Assembly: GCF_012952295.1 (NCBI RefSeq)
Contig: NZ_JABBCH010000002.1
Span: forward strand, 1-64,000
DNA from: Crystallibacter degradans
Lineage (GTDB): Bacteria > Actinomycetota > Actinomycetes > Actinomycetales > Micrococcaceae
Length of the DNA: 64,000 nt
Direction: 5' to 3'
The translations under genes and the position numbers were made by a program. Below, one piece after another: positions 9,068-18,513 of the stretch. The notes below the pieces were generated by a model. The model ran no database searches. It was not told the origin of the DNA and worked only from the letters and a program-made list of their open reading frames with translations. How positions within the stretch are numbered: the first letter of the stretch is position 1; each line of letters opens with the position of its first letter.

Positions 9068-10051
9068 GTGAGCACAGATACCACCACGTCCGTGCGGGAC
9101 GTCATCATCGTCGGCTCCGGCCCTGCCGGTTACACGGCAGCTGTCTACACGGCGCGTGCCAACCTGAAGCCCCTGCTGATCGCCAGTTCCGTACAGGCCG
9201 GCGGTGAACTCATGAACACTACCGACGTCGAAAACTACCCAGGTTTCCCCGAAGGCATCATGGGACCGGATCTCATGGACACCTTCCAAAAGCAGGCCGA
9301 GCGCTTCGGCACGGAAATCCTGTTTGAGGACGTCACCGAGCTGGAACTCGATGGCCCCATCAAGAAGGTCACCATTGGCACGGGCGAGACGTTCACCGCG
9401 AAGTCCGTCATCATCTCCACCGGCTCCGCCTACCGCGAGTTGGGCCTGGAAGATGAGAAGCGCCTGGCAGGCCGCGGGATCAGCTGGTGCGCCACCTGCG
9501 ACGGCTTCTTCTTCAAGGACCAGGACATCGCCGTCGTTGGCGGTGGAGACTCTGCCATGGAGGAAGCGCTCTTCCTGACCAAATTCGCAAAGTCGGTCAC
9601 GGTCGTCCACCGTCGGGACAGCCTCCGCGCCTCGAAGATCATGCAGGACCGGGCGCTGAACCACGAGAAGATCAAGTTCCAGTGGAACTCTGCAGTCACC
9701 GGTATCGATGGAACCGATAAGGTAACTGCACTCAGGCTTACGGACACTGTTGACGGGACCGAGAGCGTGCTGCCCGTGACCGGTGTGTTCGTGGCCATCG
9801 GCAATGATCCCCGAGTGGATCTCGTAAAGGGGAAACTGGACCTGACGGCCGAAGGCACCATTGCCGTTGACGGTCGGTCTTCCCGGACGTCTGTCGCGGG
9901 CGTCTTCGCGGCCGGCGACGTCATTGACCCGACCTACCGTCAAGCCATCACCGCTTCCGGCTCCGGCTGCGTCGCAGCCATCGACGTCGAGCACTACCTC
10001 GCTTCCCTTGAGGATGCCGAACTTCCGGTAGCCGAGCCGGCAACCGTCTAG
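9068..10051 (+). CDS. trxB: Thioredoxin reductase
   Basis: 327 residues from GTG 9068. The frame opens further upstream, but GAAGAGG at 9051 fits this start. It is an NADPH- and FAD-dependent enzyme that reduces thioredoxin in the cytoplasm. The FAD motif GSGPAG is at residues 16-21, the redox CATC pair at 141-144, and the NADPH motif GGGDSA at 158-163. The C-terminal FAD-binding AAGDV is present. It is followed 26 bases later by trxA, forming the usual trxB-trxA pair near actinobacterial origins. Confidence 0.96.
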   Translation: MSTDTTTSVRDVIIVGSGPAGYTAAVYTARANLKPLLIASSVQAGGELMNTTDVENYPGFPEGIMGPDLMDTFQKQAERFGTEILFEDVTELELDGPIKKVTIGTGETFTAKSVIISTGSAYRELGLEDEKRLAGRGISWCATCDGFFFKDQDIAVVGGGDSAMEEALFLTKFAKSVTVVHRRDSLRASKIMQDRALNHEKIKFQWNSAVTGIDGTDKVTALRLTDTVDGTESVLPVTGVFVAIGNDPRVDLVKGKLDLTAEGTIAVDGRSSRTSVAGVFAAGDVIDPTYRQAITASGSGCVAAIDVEHYLASLEDAELPVAEPATV

Positions 10052-10077
10052 TCCAACTGTTCAGAAGGAGAATTATT

Positions 10078-10404
10078 ATGAGCAACGCCAAAGATGTCAC
10101 AGATGCCAGTTTCGACGCTGACGTCCTGAAGTCCGACAAGCCCGTCATCGTCGACTTCTGGGCCGAATGGTGCGGCCCCTGCCGTATGCTGACGCCCATT
10201 CTGGACGATATTGCCGCAGAGCATGCGGGCAAGGTCGAGGTCGTCAAGCTGAATGTGGATGACAACCCTGCTACCGCCGCTCAGTATGGCATTACGTCCA
10301 TCCCCGCTGTCTACGTCTTCAAGGACGGCAAGGTGGCCGCCACCTCAATCGGTGCCAAGCCGAAGCAGGTTATCGAGAAGGAATTCGCTGAGTTCCTCGG
10401 CTAG
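10078..10404 (+). CDS. trxA: Thioredoxin
   Basis: 108 residues, the canonical size. The active-site WCGPC has cysteines 32 and 35, the cis-proline occurs in SIPAVYVF, and there is no signal peptide, so it is cytoplasmic. AGAAGGAG precedes the ATG at 10078. It accepts electrons from TrxB encoded just upstream. The next gene starts 5 bases after its stop, so all three are probably one operon. Confidence 0.97.
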   Translation: MSNAKDVTDASFDADVLKSDKPVIVDFWAEWCGPCRMLTPILDDIAAEHAGKVEVVKLNVDDNPATAAQYGITSIPAVYVFKDGKVAATSIGAKPKQVIEKEFAEFLG

Positions 10405-10409
10405 AAATC

Positions 10410-11597
10410 ATGGATAACGACGCTGCAGACCAGAGTCTGCGCCGTTCGGATACCAGCCGGCGCGTGGTGGCCCTGAGAGAGAGGCTGCTGCGCGCCGGCA
10501 TTTCCATGGCGTATCTGGCACCGGATCAGGTTAACGACCCGTCGGTCTTCGACGACCATGTTGATGCTGCCGTCCGCACGTTCCAGCAGAACCGTGGACT
10601 TATGGTGGATGGCGTCGCAGGGCCAGAGACACTAAGGGCGCTGGGCGAAGCACAGTACAATCTGGGCGACAGGCCCATGCTCTGGCAACACGGCATCGAC
10701 CACACGCGGGGAGACGATGTATCGGAGCTCCAACGCCAGTTGTCCTATCTCGGGTTCTATTACGGCCACATAGACGGCGAGTTCGGCGAACGTACTCATC
10801 TCGCCGTACGGGAACTCCAGCAGAACCTCGGTCTTGAACCCACCGGCGTAGCGGATGCCCCGCTCATCGCAGCGATGGCACGCGTGAACCGCAGCATTAG
10901 TCCGAGCCAGGCCTTCTCGCTCAGGGACTATGAACGACTGAACCAGGCATCCGCTGCGCTCAAAGGCCGCGTTGTTTGTCTGACCGCCGGCAGCGGAACC
11001 TCTTTCCAATCCCCCGTAGCCGACAAGGCTAGCGGCCGTCCTTTGACTGAGAAACTGGTCGCTTCCGACGTGATGCGTCGCGTTGAGAGCATCCTGTCAG
11101 GTCTCGGCGCCGCCGTATCCGTTGTCGAAGTCGATCCGGAGAATGCAACGGGCAACCGAGTTCAGTTGATTCGCCAGTCTTCTCCCAGTTTGAGCATTTC
11201 AATCAACTGCGACTGGCTTGATCAACCGATGGCCAATGGCGTCTCTGCCTTCTTCTGGGGGAAACCTGAAACAGGCGAAATTCGTTCGCCCATCGGTCAC
11301 CGGGCGGCAGAGCTGATCCTTAAGGAAGTTCTTGCCCGGACAACGGCGACAGACCTAGGCATTCATGGACGCAGTTGGGACATCTTGCGCCTGACCAGCA
11401 TCCCGTCAATCCAACTCGACATCGGTTATCTCAGCAATCCTGACGAGGCAGGGAGACTGGCCGACCCTGTATTCCGCCAGGTACTTGCTGACGCCGTCGT
11501 TATAGCTATCCAGCGGCTGTACCTGCTGGAAGAGGATGACGAACCGACTGGCACCTTGGCACTCGATGACGTGCTGCGTTTCAACCCCGGGCTCTGA
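10410..11597 (+). CDS. cwlM: CwlM-like N-acetylmuramoyl-L-alanine amidase homologue, probably catalytically dead
   Basis: 395 residues with no signal peptide. Two peptidoglycan-binding repeats (about residues 20-75 and 98-155) precede an amidase_3 fold (about 187-385). The zinc ligands of the family are altered: the GHGG histidine position reads AGSGT, the SIHAN histidine position reads SISINCD, and the catalytic ELGFLSN reads DIGYLSN. This, the cytoplasmic location and the trxA-parB neighbourhood match mycobacterial CwlM, which regulates MurA rather than cutting peptidoglycan. The regulatory role here is inference. A perfect parS lies 7 bases after the stop. Confidence 0.88.
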   Translation: MDNDAADQSLRRSDTSRRVVALRERLLRAGISMAYLAPDQVNDPSVFDDHVDAAVRTFQQNRGLMVDGVAGPETLRALGEAQYNLGDRPMLWQHGIDHTRGDDVSELQRQLSYLGFYYGHIDGEFGERTHLAVRELQQNLGLEPTGVADAPLIAAMARVNRSISPSQAFSLRDYERLNQASAALKGRVVCLTAGSGTSFQSPVADKASGRPLTEKLVASDVMRRVESILSGLGAAVSVVEVDPENATGNRVQLIRQSSPSLSISINCDWLDQPMANGVSAFFWGKPETGEIRSPIGHRAAELILKEVLARTTATDLGIHGRSWDILRLTSIPSIQLDIGYLSNPDEAGRLADPVFRQVLADAVVIAIQRLYLLEEDDEPTGTLALDDVLRFNPGL

Positions 11598-11603
11598 ACC
11601 AGA

Positions 11604-11617
11604 GTTTCACGTGAAAC
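11604..11617. other. parS site (perfect)
   Basis: GTTTCACGTGAAAC, the full ParB-binding palindrome, immediately after the cwlM stop. It is the leftmost of the array. Confidence 0.9.
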
Positions 11618-12739
11618 GTTGCCTTAGCAGTAGAACCCGGGTTCTTCCCTGAGGATGTTGATTGGGGTTCGCAAGGTCATGCCGTCGACACGACGGCTGG
11701 ACTCGCCCGTGCCATTGGAGTTCGCCTCCGCCGCTCTTAGACCTAGCAGTAGAGGAGGGACACAATCTTTTTGTGGCGCTACCGCGGGCCACAATCTCAA
11801 AGGTAACCCCGTGGCACGTGCACTGCTGCGCCTTCACTGCCAGGAGCCCTTCAGATAGCCAAAGTCTGTGAGCTGGGGTTCAACTGTACGAGCTCGGGAA
11901 AGTTCTGCTGATTGTCTTGCGACCTCCCGTGGGGACGTGGCTCATGCAGACGCAGACCAAGACAAATAGATGACCGCAGTCCTCAGTTCCTCCAGGTAGT
12001 GGGACGTAGCTGCCCAAGCTGGTATCTCCCTCATTTCGAGGGACCGTTATCACCGGTGACCCACATACCTGGTACTGCTATTCCGTCGGCCGGTGCAGGT
12101 CAGGTCATACAGTTAGGCGCTCCCGATCGGAACCCTTTGAAGCCTCTAGGGTTGATTGCGGCTAAGACTGTTGCGTCGGGCTATTCTCAGCAGCTGCTGG
12201 AGACTCTAGACTCCGGGCTGCTCCGCCGAAGCATATCAACACGCAGTCCTATCGTGTGGTCGGTACGCCAGCCGATTCATAATGATCAGCGGCGATTGAT
12301 CTGAAAGGGTATCGATCCACTACACAGATCCGAGTCGATAAACCGGTTGTAGCCGTTGGTGATAACGGGTCGCCAGGACGACAACGAGGTTGCTGAGGGT
12401 AGTCGCGTGGGCACTGTAGGTGAGTAAGACGTCGATAATGCCCAATCGGGCAACGCTGAAGGTTGAGCGTCTATTGGTGTCCGTACCTGGCATAGATGTC
12501 TAGCTCTTGGGAGCACATCAACTCCCGAGAATAGCGGTACCATCTACGTGGACTGCCATACTAACAATCCCCAACAATCACTGCCGGGTCAACCTAGTCA
12601 GTCTCCGACCCAGGAAAACGGCTCCATGCCATTAACGGCGCAATTGAGTGTCGCCAGTAGCAGTTGCTGCCGACAACAGCTTCATTACGTCTGGATAGAC
12701 TATGGGGTCTGGAAGTGGCAAATGCCCGGACTCTTCGAA

Positions 12740-12753
12740 GTTCCACGTGAAAC
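12740..12753. other. parS site (one mismatch)
   Basis: GTTCCACGTGAAAC. The right half-site and the CACGTG core are intact. Confidence 0.85.
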
Positions 12754-13059
12754 AGCAGTGATCTGCAAGGGTACCAACGTCACCCACAGCAACATAGCTT
12801 CACCCGCCATCGACAGCCTATGCCCCTGAGCCTCCGGAAGAAGCCTTTTCGGAGCGCTAGTGCGCAATTCCCACTGTCTTGGACTTCCATGGTAAGGTCT
12901 TCACGATTGTTCTGGCTGCAACTTGCATTCCGCAGTTAGGACCCGTCGATCGGCCATCGTTAAAGGTCCTTGTATATGCTGCCCATCCGCGAAGAGCTCC
13001 CGGTGCTTGAACGAAGAGCAGCGTACCACTGCCGACTCGAGCCTCAACTTGCTGTCACC

Positions 13060-13073
13060 GTTTCACGTGGAAC
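13060..13073. other. parS site (one mismatch)
   Basis: GTTTCACGTGGAAC, a mirror-type variant with an intact left half. Confidence 0.85.
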
Positions 13074-13685
13074 AGCTTCCCCCGATACGGGGCAACAATC
13101 TGATGCGCTGGGGCTCTACGACGTCCTCGAGCGAAAGGAGGGCTGGCTCTATTGGTGGTTCGTTTTGTTCCACCTGAGCGCTGCCATTCTAACGAACGCC
13201 GCTGTACGTGCCACAAGACGTCTAACAAACCAGGTGCCCCTGATCGTCTCTGCGGTAGCAGGGTAGGGTTCCAAGTGTTGAAGCAGAACTGAGTGGTGTA
13301 ACGAGACAACGCGTGAACTCGTAACGGGATTTGCGAAGCGGAACAACCATAATTAATACGCCCGCCCTCTTTAGCCACATCTGTCGAACCTCCCTATTTA
13401 GGAGGCCACCTCGCAAGGGGTTCCGTCTTAGAAGAGCGTTCGTGTGGTCGGCGTCAATGGACTGCTTCTCAGCAGGTGTGGGTACCAGCGCAGGAGAACA
13501 AATGGTCCGATGGGCATCTGCAGACCGCAGTCTACAAAGCTAGGACGACTGCAGATGGTGTCGGGATTGATTCACTTCCTGCTCTTGTATAGCAGCGGGA
13601 GGGCCTCCATCGACACCAACTGGCCTGTAGTCTTGCCTGTCCACGCGGCGACTCCAACCAAACCGCCGCCCTAGGTACCGCGCTC

Positions 13686-13699
13686 GTTCCACGTGAAAC
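13686..13699. other. parS site (one mismatch)
   Basis: GTTCCACGTGAAAC. It starts 219 bases before the next site. Confidence 0.85.
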
Positions 13700-13904
13700 T
13701 CTGCATGAGCGGAATCTGTCTTCCTCTCCACGCAATTGTCAACCAAATGCCTACGCGACCCAGTGCGGCTGCCCCCCGTAACAGACACGGCGCGCTGCTG
13801 CGCCGCACATTCAGGAGAAGGTCCTCCTACTTTCTCAAGTCAGACTTAGACAGTGAGCTCTGGCCGGCGCGACGTCGTACATGGACGACGTCATTTTCGA
13901 CTAC

Positions 13905-13918
13905 GTTCCACGTGAAAC
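13905..13918. other. parS site (one mismatch)
   Basis: GTTCCACGTGAAAC, the same variant as the previous site. Confidence 0.85.
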
Positions 13919-14433
13919 TAGCCTTCGAGCGATCTGCTCATTCTCAGTAAACTGCCTTGGCCCAAGAATCGTAGTAAGTAGGGCCGCCTTTTCTGAGGAT
14001 CGTCACTGCAAGGTAGAGCCGGCAATCACTTGATCCGCCGCCAGTGCATAGGTCCCGTTCCGAATGAAACGAGAGCCTAAGCTGCCAGAGTCGGCCAGAG
14101 AGTAGGCAGCAGGACTGGACCTGCGCTGCACGCGTCAAACACCCCTACTCCGAGAACCAAAAGGATGTCTGGAAAGCGCTTCAATCCGCAAGTGGATCGG
14201 GATTCCAATGAGCCGGGAAATAGAAATAGACCCAGCCCCTGGAACGTGATGCTGCCGCACAGTTGAGGGCAATATCAAGGCACGCAAGCCGCGGCACTAT
14301 TGTGCTCTATTGTCCACCGGCTTTGGTGAACGAATCCATGCTATTTGCCACACCGAGAGTTCGCATGAGGAGCACGCGCCATGCAGCTTTATAGACGCTC
14401 AACCGCTTCCGCCGCTCTGCCAGCTGGCCACTT

Positions 14434-14447
14434 GTTCCACGTGAAAC
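14434..14447. other. parS site (one mismatch)
   Basis: GTTCCACGTGAAAC. It starts 213 bases before the next site. Confidence 0.85.
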
Positions 14448-14646
14448 CTATCTTGCAAATGAGTGATCCGCCGCCGCACACCCCCGCTTGCAACATTGGT
14501 CTGCCAGGACGCCGCTCCGAAGAACAACATGGGTGCTGCAAGCTGGCACCGCCGGAACGAGTAGGCGGCCCAATGTAGAGTCGGCTCGACCATATCTGGG
14601 ATGGAAAGAAAGAATAGCGGCCGTCCACTGCTGGCCTGATACGACG

Positions 14647-14660
14647 GTTACACGTGAAAC
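14647..14660. other. parS site (one mismatch)
   Basis: GTTACACGTGAAAC, followed by A as in the 16-base consensus. Confidence 0.8.
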
Positions 14661-14992
14661 ATTGCGCTTACTGCCGCAGCAAAAGCCCCATACCCAGAAT
14701 GAGCGCAGAATTCCAACAGCGGGAGTTAGTACCCATCAGATCGGTTTCGGAGTGGCTGCTCCCGCTAAAGCGTCTGTTTCGACGACGCTAGTGAATTGGA
14801 ACTACGATGTCAGCACCCTCAAGCAATATCTCGATGACGTGTTCGACAGACAATTTTATGGTTTGCGTTTCATGTGTGCGGCGCGGACAAACCCCATGGA
14901 ACTACGAGCGGGCCGAACTAGACCGTCCGGTAGCGTCAAAATGGATCCCAGAACCAGCAAGCCGGGGGCCGGAACCGCCGACAAACCTTGGC

Positions 14993-15006
14993 GTTCCACG
15001 TGAAAC
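14993..15006. other. parS site (one mismatch)
   Basis: GTTCCACGTGAAAC. Confidence 0.85.
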
Positions 15007-15650
15007 CAGCAGGATGGCCGGGAACGCGATGCAACACAAGAATCAGAGGGTGCAACACCAGCCAATGAGTACCAAGCTTCGAGATCAATCAATTTTGCTA
15101 TTAGCAATGGCACCGGGACAATTTACGACCCTGTGATGCTGCGACAACCATAGCCGATCCATCTAAACCAATATCGCCGGTGCCTTCGCAATTCCCGCAC
15201 CAGCCGACAGATGGGCAGGGGGTCCCACTAAAACTATAGAATCTCATAAGGACTGGTCGATCGGCGTCGATGCTTGACCATCGGCGATCTATAGCACCCA
15301 CCACTACTGCGAAACACTGCCATCCTGCAACAGCGCTGGTAGAACTACCTACCATTGGTGCCTGGGCCCCTACTAAACAACGAGAAGCGCAGTTGACCGC
15401 CGCATCTCAAGGCGCTTGTTCTCGAGCGGCAACATCTCCAGTCCCTTGACGTACAAACACCTCTGGGGCGCCTCCTACACCTGGGCAGTTTGAGGAACAT
15501 CTGCTCACCGGGACTTCTTACGAAGTCGATCATCGGCGACGAGATTGCATGCCACTCGTTCCTTGTTTTTACCGCGATCGACCGCGACAGGTCTTAGGCC
15601 GACCCACGCTAGTGCTCCTCCGCTAGCCGCGAATGCCAGGAACGCGGCAC

Positions 15651-15664
15651 GTTTCACGTGAATC
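15651..15664. other. parS site (one mismatch)
   Basis: GTTTCACGTGAATC. It starts 209 bases before the perfect extended site. Confidence 0.8.
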
Positions 15665-15855
15665 ATCTCAACGGACTCCTGGGGCAGTTTCACTAGTGGT
15701 TCCTCGTGACCAAAGCTGAACTGTTCCAAACATGTACTGACACTTCTATCCGCAATTCGAGAGATGACGATTGCGTGCGATAGCCTTCCCAACTCGGAAG
15801 CCCAAAGGCGGTCCCGCCGTGCGGCACTTTTCGCGTCTGCGTAGGAGAACGGTTA

Positions 15856-15877
15856 TAGGGTTTCACGTGAAACCCTA
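15856..15877. other. parS site in an extended 22-bp perfect palindrome
   Basis: The perfect 14-base parS (15860-15873) is flanked by TAGG on the left and CCTA on the right, so the dyad symmetry extends to 22 bases. Confidence 0.9.
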
Positions 15878-16241
15878 GATCGGAGCAGCAATAGTGTCCC
15901 TGTGATTTTGCTGTTCCGGTTACCCGAACACTGCGCAACCAGATCAACCACGACGGTCCAGCGCCGACAGATGGACAAGGCGGATGTCGGGGAGTCATGA
16001 GACCTTTTTAGATCCGCCCTTTCGCATCAATTTTCGTCCGATGAACCACCCAGTTACCCGATGCGAACTGATTGATGAGAACCGAAACCTCACGACCTCG
16101 GAAAAATCCCTCGTCTATGCCGCTTCCCAAACTGAATTGACCAGGCTGATGGAATCGTGTCTTTCCCAAGCCGCGCATCACGATCCACGTAACTCAAGCC
16201 TAAGGCGGGGCGAGCCGGTAACGTCTCAAGCCGCACCTTCG

Positions 16242-16255
16242 GTTTCACGTGGAAC
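16242..16255. other. parS site (one mismatch)
   Basis: GTTTCACGTGGAAC, about 220 bases before the gyrB fragment. Confidence 0.85.
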
Positions 16256-16474
16256 ACAGTACGCCCAAACGCAAGAAGCGTAGGAGCCACGCGATTTCGA
16301 CAGATGAACCCAGTCGACAGCTCATACCGATCTAAGATTCCCTAAACACCTGGAGTGGTGAAACGGTCTGGTCCTCACCGCCCAGTACTTCAATCAGTCT
16401 CATTCACTTGATGACCGCAGCGGCTGGTCGACCCCGGCTACACAGGACCTATCGTTGCATAGGCGTGCTCTATC

Positions 16475-16877
16475 GACAGACGGCGTAAAACCCAAAGACT
16501 ACGGTGCCAGCGAGATCACCGTTCTGGAAGGTCTCGAAGCGGTCCGCAAACGCCCCGGTATGTACATCGGCTCCACGGGTCCCCGCGGTCTGCACCACCT
16601 GGTCTATGAGGTAGTCGACAACTCCGTCGACGAGGCCCTGGCCGGCTACTGCGACACGATCGACATCACGCTGCTGGCCGACGGCGGCGTCCGCGTGATC
16701 GAAAACGGGCGCGGCATCCCGGTGGATATGCACCCGACCGAGGGCCGGCCCACGGTCCAGGTTGTGATGACCATCCTGCACGCCGGCGGCAAGTTCGGCG
16801 GCGGCGGATACGCGGTTTCCGGCGGTCTTCACGGCGTCGGCATTTCCGTGGTCAACGCACTGTCCTCCCGCGTGGAG
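16475..16877 (+). pseudogene. Truncated duplicate of the gyrB 5' region
   Basis: 403 bases align without gaps to 29548-29950 of the intact gyrB at a constant offset of 13073. I count 21 differences (about 95% identity): 18 are synonymous and three swap Asp and Glu, one in the ATP-site motif (ENGRG for DNGRG). It covers the GyrB ATP-binding segment from just before GVKPKDYG to ALSSRVE, then the homology stops abruptly. The start codon and the remaining three quarters of the gene are missing, so it cannot make a functional GyrB. Base choice at silent sites is more GC-rich than in the real gyrB. Confidence 0.92.
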
Positions 16878-16952
16878 GTCAGTCCGTTTACTGGTCCGCT
16901 TGCCAAGATAAGTCTTCAGGCGGTGAACATTATCTAACCGGAATCCGTCACC

Positions 16953-16966
16953 GTTCCACGTGAAAC
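16953..16966. other. parS site (one mismatch)
   Basis: GTTCCACGTGAAAC, between the gyrB fragment and parB. Confidence 0.85.
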
Positions 16967-17010
16967 CAATCGCAAGCTGAACTACGGGGCGACTTCTGCC
17001 TGGCTTCTCG

Positions 17011-17024
17011 GTTTCACGTGGAAC
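17011..17024. other. parS site (one mismatch)
   Basis: GTTTCACGTGGAAC, 58 bases from the preceding site, the closest pair in the array. Confidence 0.85.
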
Positions 17025-17039
17025 AGTACGCACAAGGGC

Positions 17040-17078
17040 GGAAGGGCAGGAACTGCTTGACTGCGGCCCTGCCCTTCC
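17040..17078 (-). terminator. Hairpin downstream of parB
   Basis: An 11-base perfect stem (GGAAGGGCAGG with its complement) begins 19 bases past the parB stop on the reverse strand. There is no clear T-run, so termination is only suggested. Confidence 0.4.
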
Positions 17079-17096
17079 ATGTAGCTTGGTGCTGCA

Positions 17097-18458
17097 CTAT
17101 CCGTCGTTATTTGGACTCAAGACGGTCATGATCCTGTTCAAGTCGTCGACGCTGGCGAACTCAATACTGACGCGGCCCTTCTTTGCGCCCAAGGTAATCT
17201 TGACACTCGTATCTAGCCGATCAGAAAGCGAAGTGGCGAGATAGTCCAATCGCTCATGGCGTGCGCCAGCTCGAGGCTTTGATTCCTTCTTTGGCCTACG
17301 AAGTCCATCGCTTAGCGAGACCATCTCCTCAGTTGCGCGGACAGACAATCCTTCAGCAACAATCCGTTGGGCGAGCTTCTCCATTTCAGCGGGATCTGCA
17401 AGCCCGAGCAGGGCACGCGCGTGCCCGGCAGATAGGACACCCGCTGCTACACGACGTTGTACCAACGGCGGCAACTTCATGAGTCGGATCATATTACTTA
17501 CTTGGGGGCGTGAGCGACCGATGCGATCAGCCAGCTCGTCATGCGTGCATCCGAAGTCTTCCAGCAATTGTTGATAAGCCGCTGCCTCTTCAAGCGGATT
17601 CAGTTGGCTCCGGTGTAGGTTTTCCAGGAGCGCGTCACGGAGTAGATCGTCATCGGTTGTCGAACGGATAATAGCTGGAATTGTCTCCATTCCGGCTTCT
17701 TGAGAAGCACGCCAGCGCCTCTCGCCCATGACCAGTTCATACTTGTATTCGCCACTCTCACCCGATGGTCGGACAACAATGGGCTGCAGGATGCCGATCT
17801 CTCGGACCGAGTGCACCAATTCCGCCATGTCTTCTTCATCGAAGACTGTCCGCGGCTGCTTCCGGTTGGGGTGAATGGACAGGATTGGAACTTCAGCGAA
17901 TGTCGTCCCTGGCACCTCTACAAGAGTTTCACGGGAAACATTCTCATCGGCTTCCGTGTCAGCCGGCAGTTCGATAGATTCCACCATCTCCTGTTCGGCT
18001 GCTTCCGACTCATCAGCTGCCACCGCAGTTACGGGAGACGCAACCTGAGTTACCGCCTTTGCCTCAGGATCCACGGGAGCCAATGGCTCTTCATTCCCAT
18101 TAGCTGTGGAGTCCGGAGGAGTCTCAGTCTTCGTGTCCGCGCTATCAGTGTCCGACGACGGCTTGACCGAAGGCTTCTTCACTGGTTTACGTGCTGATGG
18201 GGAGTTTTTTCGGGGTCCTCGAAGGACCTCGGCGACCTGCGCCGCTGAAGAGGCACCGCCTCTTTCCGATTGGGTATTCAGGAACGGCGAGTTATCTTCG
18301 TCGCGACGGGAAGCTGCCGGGAAAAAAACGTCGACCGGACGACCACGGCGGGCAGCTGCCGGACTGGGCTCGATATTCTTTTCTTCTGTGGCTACAGGTG
18401 AATTCGGAATCAACGCACCCAGGCCCCTACCCAAACCGCGGCGTTTCTCACTCATCAA
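17097..18458 (-). CDS. parB: Chromosome partitioning protein ParB
   Basis: 453 residues. It is a CTP-dependent clamp that loads at parS and spreads to form the partition complex. The N-terminus [12 protein letters not shown] is the ParA-contacting start. A long Ala/Pro/Glu-rich linker follows (about 35-180). The CTP-binding domain has GERRWR at 245-250 and [10 protein letters not shown] at 279-288. Next come the parS-reading helix-turn-helix ([20 protein letters not shown]) and a C-terminal dimerisation segment. The linker makes it longer than most ParBs. A second ATG one codon in is equally possible. It lies 55 bases downstream of parA, in one operon. Confidence 0.95.
   Translation of the reverse strand: MMSEKRRGLGRGLGALIPNSPVATEEKNIEPSPAAARRGRPVDVFFPAASRRDEDNSPFLNTQSERGGASSAAQVAEVLRGPRKNSPSARKPVKKPSVKPSSDTDSADTKTETPPDSTANGNEEPLAPVDPEAKAVTQVASPVTAVAADESEAAEQEMVESIELPADTEADENVSRETLVEVPGTTFAEVPILSIHPNRKQPRTVFDEEDMAELVHSVREIGILQPIVVRPSGESGEYKYELVMGERRWRASQEAGMETIPAIIRSTTDDDLLRDALLENLHRSQLNPLEEAAAYQQLLEDFGCTHDELADRIGRSRPQVSNMIRLMKLPPLVQRRVAAGVLSAGHARALLGLADPAEMEKLAQRIVAEGLSVRATEEMVSLSDGLRRPKKESKPRAGARHERLDYLATSLSDRLDTSVKITLGAKKGRVSIEFASVDDLNRIMTVLSPNNDG
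17926..17939. other. Degenerate parS inside parB
   Basis: GTTTCACGGGAAAC; the central CACGTG is broken. It coincides with codons for residues 174-178 (VSRET) of ParB. It may be a decayed or weak site. Confidence 0.45.
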
Positions 18459-18513
18459 GGGATCCTTCCTGAATGCACGCGAATGCGAGCATTTTTATGA
18501 CTAGGAGCTAAGT

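Larger units (their letters stand above)
11618..16474. other. Gene-free, parS-rich centromere-like segment
   Basis: About 4.9 kb between cwlM and the gyrB fragment. Open frames are all short, occur on both strands, overlap one another, and give no recognisable protein, so I call none. Sampled lines are mostly about 47-62% GC, against about 70% in a sampled murJ line. The only recurrent element I can see is the parS motif, ten copies here at irregular intervals. I found no transposase, RNA gene or CRISPR. Confidence 0.65.

Noticed and set aside
11618-16474. Many 60-170-residue open frames on both strands
   Set aside because: They overlap each other, have no recognisable products or consistent ribosome-binding sites, and several recurring peptides (such as FHVKR) are just translations of parS.
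16455-16937. The gyrB fragment as a functional 160-residue gene
   Set aside because: It has no own start region, ends mid-domain, and has an altered ATP-site aspartate.
11604-17024. CRISPR array
   Set aside because: The repeats are a 14-base palindrome at irregular 58-1136-base intervals with no cas genes; they are parS sites.
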